Assembly (NCBI GenBank): GCA_028532985.1
Contig: JANCIK010000017.1
Coordinates: 1-45,278, forward strand
From: Stropharia rugosoannulata
Taxonomy: Eukaryota; Basidiomycota; Agaricomycetes; Agaricales; Strophariaceae
Reading direction: 5' to 3'
DNA: 45,278 nucleotides
Program-made: the position numbers and the translations under genes
In this document: positions 36,601 through 45,278 of the stretch, piece after piece
Numbering within the stretch: position 1 is the first letter of the stretch
Layout: each line of letters begins with the position of its first letter
Notes under the pieces: model-generated
The model's input: the letters and a program-made list of their open reading frames with translations, nothing else
Told to the model about the DNA's origin: nothing
The model's database searches: none

Positions 36601-39600
36601 AAGTTTTGAGTGTTCTGCTTCGAGTACTTGGTGCACACGCAACTGGGGCGCGTGGAGCCCCAGTTTCACGATGCTGGAGCACTGTACTCAGTGCAGACAA
36701 TATTGCGAAGCAAGATCACAAGTTTTGACTGTTCTGCTTCGAGTACTTGGTGCACACGAAGCTGGGGCTCCACGCGCCCCAGTTTCACGATGCTGGAGCA
36801 CTGTACTCAGTGCAGACAATATTGCGAAGCAAGATCACAAGTTTTGCCAGTTCTGCTTCGAGTACTTGGTGCACACGAAGCTGGGGCTCCACGCGCCCCA
36901 ATTTCACGAAGCTGGAGCAATGTACTCAGTGCAGACAATATTGCGAAGCAGGATCACAAGTTTTGAGTGTTCTGCTTCGAGTACTCGGTGCACACGCAAC
37001 TGGGGCGCGTGGAGCCCCAGTTTCACGATGCTGGAGCACTGTACTCAGTGCAGACAATATTGCGAAGCAAGATCACAAGTTTTGCCAGTTCTGCTTCGAG
37101 TACTCGGTGCACATGCAACTGGGGCGCGTGGAGCCCCAGTTTCACGATGCTGGAGCACTGTACTCAGTGCAGACAATATTGCGAAGCAAGATCACAAGTT
37201 TTGACTGTTCTGCTTCGAGTACTTGGTGCACACGAAGCTGGGGCGCGTGGAGCCCCAGTTTCACGATGCTGGAGCAGTGTACTCAGTGCAGACAATATTG
37301 CGAAGCAAGATCACAAGTTTTGCCAGTTCTGCTTCGAGTACTTGGTGCACACGAAGCTGGGGCTCCACGCGCCCCAGTTTCACGATGCTGGAGCAGTGTA
37401 CTCAGTGCTGCCAATATTGCGAAGCAAGATCACAAGTTTTGACTGTTCTGCTTCGAGTACTTGGTGCACACGAAGCTGGGGCGCGTGGAGCCCCAGTTTC
37501 ACGATGCTGGAGCAGTGTACTCAGTGCAGACAATATTGCGAAGCAAGATCACAAGTTTTGCCAGTTCTGCTTCGAGTACTTGGTGCACACGAAGCTGGGG
37601 CTCCACGCGCCCCAGTTTCACGATGCTGGAGCAGTGTACTCAGTGCTGCCAATATTGCGAAGCAAGATCACAAGTTTTGACTGTTCTGCTTCGAGTACTT
37701 GGTGCACACGAAGCTGGGGCGCGTGGAGCCCCAGTTTCACGATGCTGGAGCACTGTACTCAGTGCAGACAATATTGCGAAGCAAGATCACAAGTTTTGAC
37801 TGTTCTGCTTCGAGTACTTGGTGCACACGAAGCTGGGGCGCGTGGAGCCCCAGTTTCACGATGCTGGAGCACTGTACTCAGTGCAGACAATATTGCGAAG
37901 CAAGATCACAAGTTTTGCCAGTTCTGCTTCGAGTACTCGGTGCACACGCAACTGGGGCGCGTGGAGCCCCAGTTTCACGATGCTGGAGCAGTGTACTCAG
38001 TGCAGACAATATTGCGAAGCAAGATCACAAGTTTTGCCAGTTCTGCTTCGAGTACTTGGTGCACACGAAGCTGGGGCTCCACGCGCCCCAGTTTCACGAT
38101 GCTGGAGCAGTGTACTCAGTGCTGCCAATATTGCGAAGCAAGATCACAAGTTTTGACTGTTCTGCTTCGAGTACTTGGTGCACACGAAGCTGGGGCGCGT
38201 GGAGCCCCAGTTTCACGATGCTGGAGCACTGTACTCAGTGCAGACAATATTGCGAAGCAAGATCACAAGTTTTACCAGTTCTGCTTCGAGTACTCGGTGC
38301 ACACGCAACTGGGGCGCGTGGAGCCCCAGTTTCACGATGCTGGAGCACTGTACTCAGTGCAGACAATATTGCGATGCAAGATCACAAGTTTTGACTGTTC
38401 TGCTTCGAGTACTTGGTGCACACGAAGCTGGCGCTCCACGCGCCCCAATTTCACGAAGCTGGAGCAATGTACTCAGTGCAGACAATATTGCGAAGCAGGA
38501 TCACAAGTTTTGAGTGTTCTGCTTCGAGTACTCGGTGCACACGCAACTGGGGCGCGTGGAGCCCCAGTTTCACGATGCTGGAGCACTGTACTCAGTGCAG
38601 ACAATATTGCGAAGCAAGATCACAAGTTTTGCCAGTTCTGCTTCGAGTACTCGGTGCACATGCAACTGGGGCGCGTGGAGCCCCAGTTTCACGATGCTGG
38701 AGCACTGTACTCAGTGCAGACAATATTGCGAAGCAAGATCACAAGTTTTGACTGTTCTGCTTCGAGTACTTGGTGCACACGAAGCTGGGGCTCCACGCGC
38801 CCCAATTTCACGAAGCTGGAGCAATGTACTCAGTGCAGACAATATTGCGAAGCAGGATCACAAGTTTTGAGTGTTCTGCTTCGAGTACTCGGTGCACACG
38901 CAACTGGGGCGCGTGGAGCCCCAGTTTCACGATGCTGGAGCACTGTACTCAGTGCAGACAATATTGCGAAGCAAGATCACAAGTTTTGACTGTTCTGCTT
39001 CGAGTACTTGGTGCACACGAAGCTGGGGCGCGTGGAGCCCCAGTTTCACGATGCTGGAGCAGTGTACTCAGTGCAGACAATATTGCGAAGCAAGATCACA
39101 AGTTTTGCCAGTTCTGCTTCGAGTACTTGGTGCACACGAAGCTGGGGCTCCACGCGCCCCAGTTTCACGATGCTGGAGCAGTGTACTCAGTGCTGCCAAT
39201 ATTGCGAAGCAAGATCACAAGTTTTGACTGTTCTGCTTCGAGTACTTGGTGCACACGAAGCTGGGGCGCGTGGAGCCCCAGTTTCACGATGCTGGAGCAC
39301 TGTACTCAGTGCAGACAATATTGCGAAGCAAGATCACAAGTTTTACCAGTTCTGCTTCGAGTACTCGGTGCACACGCAACTGGGGCGCGTGGAGCCCCAG
39401 TTTCACGATGCTGGAGCACTATACTCAGTGCAGACAATATTGCGAAGCAAGATCACAAGTTTTGCCAGTTCTGCTTCGAGTACTCGGTGCACACGAAGCT
39501 GGGGCGCGTGGAGCCCCAGTTTCACGATGCTGGAGCACTGTACTCAGTGCAGACAATATTGCGATGCAAGATCACAAGTTTTGACTGTTCTGCTTCGAGT

Positions 39601-41404
39601 ACTCGGTGCACACGAAGCTGGGGCTCCACGCGCCCCAGTTTCACGATGCTGGAGCAGTGTACTCAGTGCTGCCAATATTGCGAAGCAAGATCACAAGTTT
39701 TGACTGTTCTGCTTCGAGTACTTGGTGCACACGAAGCTGGGGCGCGTGGAGCCCCAGTTTCACGATGCTGGAGCACTGTACTCAGTGCAGACAATATTGC
39801 GAAGCAAGATCACAAGTTTTGCCAGTTCTGCTTCGAGTACTTGGTGCACACGAAGCTGGGGCTCCACGCGCCCCAGTTTCACGATGCTGGAGCAGTGTAC
39901 TCAGTGCTGCCAATATTGCGAAGCAAGATCACAAGTTTTGACTGTTCTGCTTCGAGTACTTGGTGCACACGAAGCTGGGGCGCGTGGAGCCCCAGTTTCA
40001 CGATGCTGGAGCACTGTACTCAGTGCAGACAATATTGCGATGCAAGATCACAAGTTTTGACTGTTCTGCTTCGAGTACTCGGTGCACACGAAGCTGGGGC
40101 TCCACGCGCCCCAGTTTCACGATGCTGGAGCAGTGTACTCAGTGCTGCCAATATTGCGAAGCAAGATCACAAGTTTTGACTGTTCTGCTTCGAGTACTTG
40201 GTGCACACGAAGCTGGGGCGCGTGGAGCCCCAGTTTCACGATGCTGGAGCAGTGTACTCAGTGCAGACAATATTGCGAAGCAAGATCACAAGTTTTACCA
40301 GTTCTGCTTCGAGTACTCGGTGCACACGCAACTGGGGCGCGTGGAGCCCCAGTTTCACGATGCTGGAGCACTGTACTCAGTGCAGACAATATTGCGAAGC
40401 AAGATCACAAGTTTTGCCAGTTCTGCTTCGAGTACTCGGTGCACATGCAACTGGGGCGCGTGGAGCCCCAGTTTCACGATGCTGGAGCAGTGTACTCAGT
40501 GCTGCCAATATTGCGAAGCAAGATCACAAGTTTTGACTGTTCTGCTTCGAGTACTTGGTGCACACGAAGCTGGGGCGCGTGGAGCCCCAGTTTCACGATG
40601 CTGGAGCACTGTACTCAGTGCAGACAATATTGCGAAGCAAGATCACAAGTTTTGACTGTTCTGCTTCGAGTACTTGGTGCACACGAAGCTGGGGCGCGTG
40701 GAGCCCCAGTTTCACGATGCTGGAGCACTGTACTCAGTGCAGACAATATTGCGAAGCAAGATCACAAGTTTTGACTGTTCTGCTTCGAGTACTTGGTGCA
40801 CACGAAGCTGGGGCTCCACGCGCCCCAGTTTCACGATGCTGGAGCACTGTACTCAGTGCAGACAATATTGCGAAGCAAGATCACAAGTTTTGACTGTTCT
40901 GCTTCGAGTACTTGGTGCACACGAAGCTGGGGCTCCACGCGCCCCAGTTTCACGATGCTGGAGCAGTGTACTCAGTGCTGCCAATATTGCGAAGCAAGAT
41001 CACAAGTTTTGCCAGTTCTGCTTCGAGTACTTGGTGCACACGAAGCTGGGGCTCCACGCGCCCCAGTTTCACGATGCTGGAGCAGTGTACTCAGTGCTGC
41101 CAATATTGCGAAGCAAGATCACAAGTTTTGACTGTTCTGCTTCGAGTACTTGGTGCACACGAAGCTGGGGCTCCACGCGCCCCAGTTTCACGATGCTGGA
41201 GCAGTGTACTCAGTGCTGCCAATATTGCGAAGCAAGATCACAAGTTTTGACTGTTCTGCTTCGAGTACTTGGTGCACACGAAGCTGGGGCTCCACGCGCC
41301 CCAGTTTCACGAAGCTGGAGCAATGTACTCAGTGCAGACAATATTGCGAAGCAAGATCACAAGTTTTGCCAGTTCTGCTTCGAGTACTCGGTGCACACGC
41401 AACT

Positions 41405-41421
41405 GGGGCTCGCGGAGCCCC
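41405..41421. repeat. Perfected hairpin: arms GGGGCTC/GAGCCCC, loop GCG
   Basis: The site reads GGGGCTCGCGGAGCCCC, a 7-bp perfect inverted repeat. Relative to type A, the left arm has been matched to the right arm, the opposite direction of correction from the unit at 3,531. The loop GCG also differs from both GTG and CAC. Confidence 0.85.
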
Positions 41422-43530
41422 AGTTTCACGATGCTGGAGCACTGTACTCAGTGCAGACAATATTGCGAAGCAAGATCACAAGTTTTGCCAGTTCTGCTTC
41501 GAGTACTTGGTGCACACGCAGCTGGGGCTCCACGCGCCCCAGTTTCACGATGCTGGAGCACTGTACTCAGTGCAGACAATATTGCGAAGCAAGATCACAA
41601 GTTTTGACTGTTCTGCTTCGGGTACTTGCACACGCAAGCTGGGGGCTCCACGCCCCAGTTTCACGATGCTGGAGCACTGTACTCAGTGCAGACAATATTG
41701 CGAAGCAAGATCACAAGTTTTGCCAGTTCTGCTTCGAGTACTCGGTGCACACGCAACTGGGGCGCGTGGAGCCCCAGTTTCACGATGCTGGAGCACTGTA
41801 CTCAGTGCTGAATATATTGCGTAGCAAGATCACAAGTTTTGCCAGTTCTGCTTCGAGTACTTGGTGCACGCAGCAAGCTCCACGCGCCCCAGTTTCACGA
41901 TGCTGGAGCAGTGTACTCAGTGCAGACAATATTGCGAAGCAAGATCACAAGTTTTGACTGTTCTGCTTCGAGTACTTGGTGCACACGAAGCTGGGGCTCC
42001 ACGCGCCCCAGTTTCACGATGCTGGAGCACTGTACTCAGTGCAGACAATATTGCGAAGCAAGATCACAAGTTTTGACTGTTCTGCTTCGAGTACTTGGTG
42101 CACAACGAAGCTGGCACGCGCCCCAGTTTCACGATGCTGGAGCAGTGTACTCAGTGCAGACAATATTGCGAAGCAAGATCACAAGTTTTGACTGTTCTGC
42201 TTCGAGTACTTGGTGCACCACGAAGCTCTCCCGTGGAGCCCCAGTTTCACGATGCTGGAGCAGTGTACTCAGTGCAGACAATATTGCGAAGCAAGATCAC
42301 AAGTTTTGACTGTTCTGCTTCGAGTACTTGGTGCACACGAAGCTGGGGCTCCACGCGCCCCAGTTTCACGATGCTGGAGCAATGTACTCAGTGCAGACAA
42401 TATTGCGAAGCAAGATCACAAGTTTTGACTGTTCTGCTTCGAATACTGGTGCACACACGAACTGGGCGCGTGGAGCCCCAGTTTCACGATGCTGGAGCAA
42501 TGTGTACTCAGTGCAGACAATATTGCGAAGCAAGATCACAAGTTTTGACTGTTCTGCTTCGAGTACTCGGTGCACACGCAACTGGGGCTCGGGGCGCCCC
42601 AGTTTCACGATGCTGGAGCACTGTACTCAGTGCAGACAATATTGCGAAGCAAGATCACAAGTTTTGACTGTTCTGCTTCGAGTACTTGGTGCACACGAAG
42701 CTGGGGCTCCACGCGCCCCAGTTTCACGATGCTGGAGCACTGTACTCAGTGCTGCCAATATTGCGAAGCAAGTACACAAGTTTTGACTGTTCTGCTTCGA
42801 GTACTAGGTGCACACGAAGCTGGGGCTCCAAGCGCCCCAATTTCATGAAGCTGGATCAATGTACTCAGTGAAGACAATATTGCGAAGCAAGATCACAAGT
42901 TTTGAGTGTTCTGCTTCGAGTACTTGGTGCACACGCAATGGGGCGCGTGGAGCCCCAGTTTCACGATGCTGGAGCACTGTACTCAGTGCAGACAATATTG
43001 CGAAGCAAGATCACAAGTTTTGACTGTTATGCTTCGAGTACTCGGTGCACACGCAACTGGGGCTCCACGCGCCCCAGTTTCACGATGCTGGAGCAGTGTA
43101 CTCAGTGCTGCCAATATTGCGAAGCAAGATCACAAGTTTTGCCAGTTCTGCTTCGAGTACTCGGTGCACATGCAACTGGGGCGTGGAGCCCCAGTTTCAC
43201 GATGCTGGAGCACTGTACTCCAGTGCAGACAATATTGCGAAGCAAGATCACAAGTTTTGACTGTTCTGCTTCAGTACTTGGTGCACACCAAGCTGGGGCT
43301 CCACGCGCCCCAGTTTCACGATGCTGGAGCACTGTACTCAGTGCTGACAATATTGCGAAGCAAGATCACAAGTTTTGCACTGTTCTGCTTCGAGTACTTG
43401 TGCACTCGCAGCTGGGCCTCCACGCGCCCCAGTTTCACGATGCTGGAGCAGTGTACTCAGTGCTGCCAATATTAGAAGCAAGATCACAAGTTTTGACTGT
43501 TCTGCTTCGAGTACTTGGTGCACACGAAAT

Positions 43531-43547
43531 GGGGCTCGTGGAGCCCC
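43531..43547. repeat. Perfected hairpin: arms GGGGCTC/GAGCCCC, loop GTG
   Basis: The site reads GGGGCTCGTGGAGCCCC. It keeps the type A loop and right arm, but its left arm now matches the right arm perfectly. This is what single-arm correction of a type A hairpin would give. Confidence 0.82.
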
Positions 43548-43768
43548 AGTTTCACGATCCTGGAGCACTGTACTCAGTGCAGACAATATTGCGAAGCAAG
43601 TTCACAAGTTTTGACTGTTCTGCTTCGAGTACTTGGTGCACACGAAGCTGGGGCTCCACGCGCCCCAGTTTCACGATGCTGGAGCAGTGTACTCAGTGCA
43701 GACAATATTGCGAAGCAAGTTCACAAGTTTTGACTGTTCTGCTTCGAGTACTTGGTGCACACGAAGCT

Positions 43769-43784
43769 GGGCGCGTGGCGCCCC
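43769..43784. repeat. Perfected hairpin: arms GGGCGC/GCGCCC, loop GTG
   Basis: The site reads GGGCGCGTGGCGCCCC. It keeps the type A left arm and loop, with the right arm matched to the left, and one G of the left run is missing. It is the same direction of correction as at 3,531, but with the loop intact. Confidence 0.78.
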
Positions 43785-43886
43785 AGTTTCACGATGCTGG
43801 AGCAATGTACTCAGTGCAGACAATATTGCGAAGCAAGATCACAAGTTTTGACTGTTCTGCTTCGAGTACTGGGTGCACACGAAGCT

Positions 43887-43903
43887 GGGGCTCGTGGCGC
43901 CCC
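43887..43903. repeat. Hybrid hairpin: type B arms with type A loop
   Basis: The site reads GGGGCTCGTGGCGCCCC. Both arms are type B (GGGGCTC and GCGCCCC) while the loop is GTG as in type A. Point mutation from type B would need changes at all the differing loop bases, so a loop flip or a patchy template switch is simpler. A related hybrid at 42,584-42,600 has type B arms around GGG. Confidence 0.78.
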
Positions 43904-45104
43904 AGGTTCACGATGCTGGAGGAGTGTACTCAGTGCTGCCAATATTGCGAAGCAAGATCACAAGTTTTGCCTGTTCTGCTTCGAGTACTTGGTGCACACG
44001 CGAAGCTGGGGCGTCCAGCCCCAGTTTCACGATGCTGGAGCACTGTACTCAGTGCAGACAATATTGCGAAGCAGGATCACAAGTTTTGACTGTTCTGCTT
44101 CGAGTACTTGGTGCACACGAAGCTGGGGCTCCACGCGCCCCAGTTTCACGAAGCTGGAGCACTGTACTCAGTGCAGACAATATTGCGAAGCAAGTTCACA
44201 AGTTTTGACTGTTCTGCTTCGAGTACTTGGTGCACACGAAGCTGGGGCTCCACGCGCCCCAGTTTCACGAAGCTGGAGCACTGTACTCAGTGCAGACAAT
44301 ATTGCGAAGCAAGTTCACAAGTTTTGACTGTTCTGCTTCGAGTACTTGGTGCACACGAAGCTGGGGCTCCACGCGCCCCAGTTTCACGATGCTGGAGCAG
44401 TGTACTCAGTGCTGCCAATATTGCGAAGCAAGATCACAAGTTTTGCCAGTTCTGCTTCGAGTACTTGGTGCACTCGCAGCTGGGGCTCCACGCGCCCCAA
44501 TTTCACGATGCTGGAGCAGTGTACTCAGTGCTGCCAATATTGCGAAGCAAGTTCACAAGTTTTGACTGTTCTGCTTCGAGTACTTGGTGCACACGAAGCT
44601 GGGGCTCCACGCGCCCCAGTTTCACGATGCTGGAGCAATGTACTCAGTGCAGACAATATTGCGAAGCAAGATCACAAGTTTTGACTGTTCTGCTTCGAGT
44701 ACTTGGTGCACACGCAACTGGGGCGCGTGGAGCCCCAGTTTCACGATGCTGGAGCAGTGTACTCAGTGCAGACAATGTTGCGATGCCAGGATCACAAAGT
44801 TTTAATCTGCTCAGTGCTTCCGAGTACTTGGTGCACACGCAACTGGGGGCGCGTGGAGCCCCAGTTTCACGATGCTGGAGCACTGTACTCCAAGTGCTGC
44901 CAATATTCGCGAAGCAAGTTCACAGGATTTTGACACCATTCTGCTTCGTAGTACTTGGTGCACACGAAGCTGGGGCTCCACGCGCCCCAGTTTTCACGAT
45001 AGCTGGAGCACTGTACTCAGTGCAGACAATATGTGCGAAGCAAGTTCATTACAAGTTTTGTGACTGTTCTGCTTCGAGGTACTTGGTGCACACGAAGCTG
45101 GGGC

Positions 45105-45278
45105 GCGTGGAGCCCTGGAGCAGTTTCACGATGCGAAGCAAGATGGAGCTGCTTCGAGTGTACACGCAGCTCAGCGCCCCAGTGCTGGACAATATTCCGA
45201 GTGTACAAGACAATATTGCGTTCTGCTTCGAAGCAAGATCACAAGTTTTGACTGTTCTGCTTCGAGTACTTGGTGCAA
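45105..45278. repeat. Scrambled satellite fragments at the window end
   Basis: Recognisable pieces of the unit occur out of order and partly duplicated: GGAGCCCTGGAGCAGTTTCACG, split at odd points, then GATGCGAAGCAAGATGGAGCTG, CTTCGAGTGTACACGCAGC, CAGCGCCCCAGTGCTGGAC and two separate AATATT segments. The last 50 or so bases return to normal order (GATCACAAGTTTTGACTG onward). No new sequence enters, so the inner boundary of the array is not reached. Confidence 0.75.

Larger units (their letters stand above)
24660..41618. repeat. 119-bp tandem satellite, inner homogeneous block (~142 units)
   Basis: The same satellite in the same orientation resumes in phase after the insertion. From 24.7 to about 28.4 kb it is rich in the 357-bp trimer. 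From about 29 to 41 kb the mixture changes: units with GAAGCT before a type A core become common, as do units with CTGCCAAT, and TTTTACCAG recurs. Rare markers show local block duplication, for example TTTCATGAAGCTGG near 32,620, 33,810 and 34,525 (spaced 1,190 and 714 bp), and GTGCACATGCAACT near 31,160, 37,110, 38,660 and 40,445. A run of consecutive type B cores occupies about 40.8-41.3 kb. The only sizeable length change is a 15-bp deletion near 27,961. I see no gene. Confidence 0.96.
41619..45104. repeat. Degenerate inner edge of the satellite array
   Basis: From about 41.62 kb nearly every unit has small insertions or deletions, against one in many units elsewhere. Examples are GGGTACTTGCACAC near 41,620, GCTGAATATATTGCGTAGC near 41,807, GTGCACGCAGCAAGCTCC near 41,864, GCTGGCACGCG near 42,110, AATGTGTACTC near 42,499, TACTCCAGTGC near 43,217 and AATATTAGAAGC near 43,470. 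Density rises further past 44.76 kb, where single inserted bases are frequent. Array edges are expected to diverge because unequal exchange homogenises the middle. A low-coverage, poorly polished contig end could look similar. Confidence 0.85.

Noticed and set aside
94..45251. Numerous reading frames of 60-470 codons encoding repeated Cys-rich peptides in the + strand
   Set aside because: They are the same 119-base unit read in rotating frames, overlap one another in all three frames, start at TTG or CTG in the cases I checked, and end at a TGA fixed in the commonest unit type.
94..45278. Centromeric satellite with a CENP-B-like box
   Set aside because: No CENP-B box is seen and the array lies directly at a telomere. 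A telocentric arrangement cannot be excluded, but nothing in the sequence supports it.
1..45278. Assignment to a named species or to a published ~350-bp satellite family
   Set aside because: TTTAGGG telomeres occur in several distant lineages, and similarity of the 357-bp trimer in size alone is not evidence. A database search of the unit would decide it.

Overview
This 45,278-base window is a eukaryotic chromosome end and contains no gene I can support. The first 93 bases are thirteen perfect C-strand telomere units (CCCTAAA, i.e. TTTAGGG on the other strand), with the physical end on the left. TTTAGGG telomeres occur in land plants and many green algae, and also in coccidian apicomplexans, oomycetes and some other protists, so the sequence fixes 'eukaryote with plant-type telomeres' but not a species.

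Layout: telomere (1-93); a 119-bp tandem satellite running directly from the telomere to 23,064 (about 193 units); a single 1,595-bp insertion at 23,065-24,659 with long imperfect terminal inverted repeats and a perfect 7-bp target-site duplication; then the same satellite from 24,660 to the window end (about 173 units). The satellite is homogeneous to about 41.6 kb. Beyond that nearly every unit carries small indels, and the last ~170 bases are scrambled fragments of the unit. Long reading frames in the array are by-products of a 119-base period read in three rotating frames, and the ones I checked begin at TTG or CTG codons.

The most interesting structure is inside the satellite unit. Each unit carries a 17-bp quasi-palindrome, flanked by further pairing bases, that exists in two orientations: GGGGCGCGTGGAGCCCC (type A) and its exact reverse complement GGGGCTCCACGCGCCCC (type B). 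The rest of the unit keeps one orientation. Both types are interspersed through the array. A few units carry perfected palindromes or hybrid forms at the same place. This looks like recurrent hairpin-mediated template switching, with the flipped state then spread by unequal exchange. The telomere junction, the transposon target and a 15-bp deletion all lie in or beside this hairpin.

On a larger scale the array shows a trimeric 357-bp higher-order repeat (dominant in parts of 13-28 kb), several 1-3 kb internal duplications, and an insertion-free duplicate of the sequence left of the transposon (21.4-23.06 kb matching 27.4-29.05 kb). Nothing resembles a conventional operon, RNA gene or CRISPR array.
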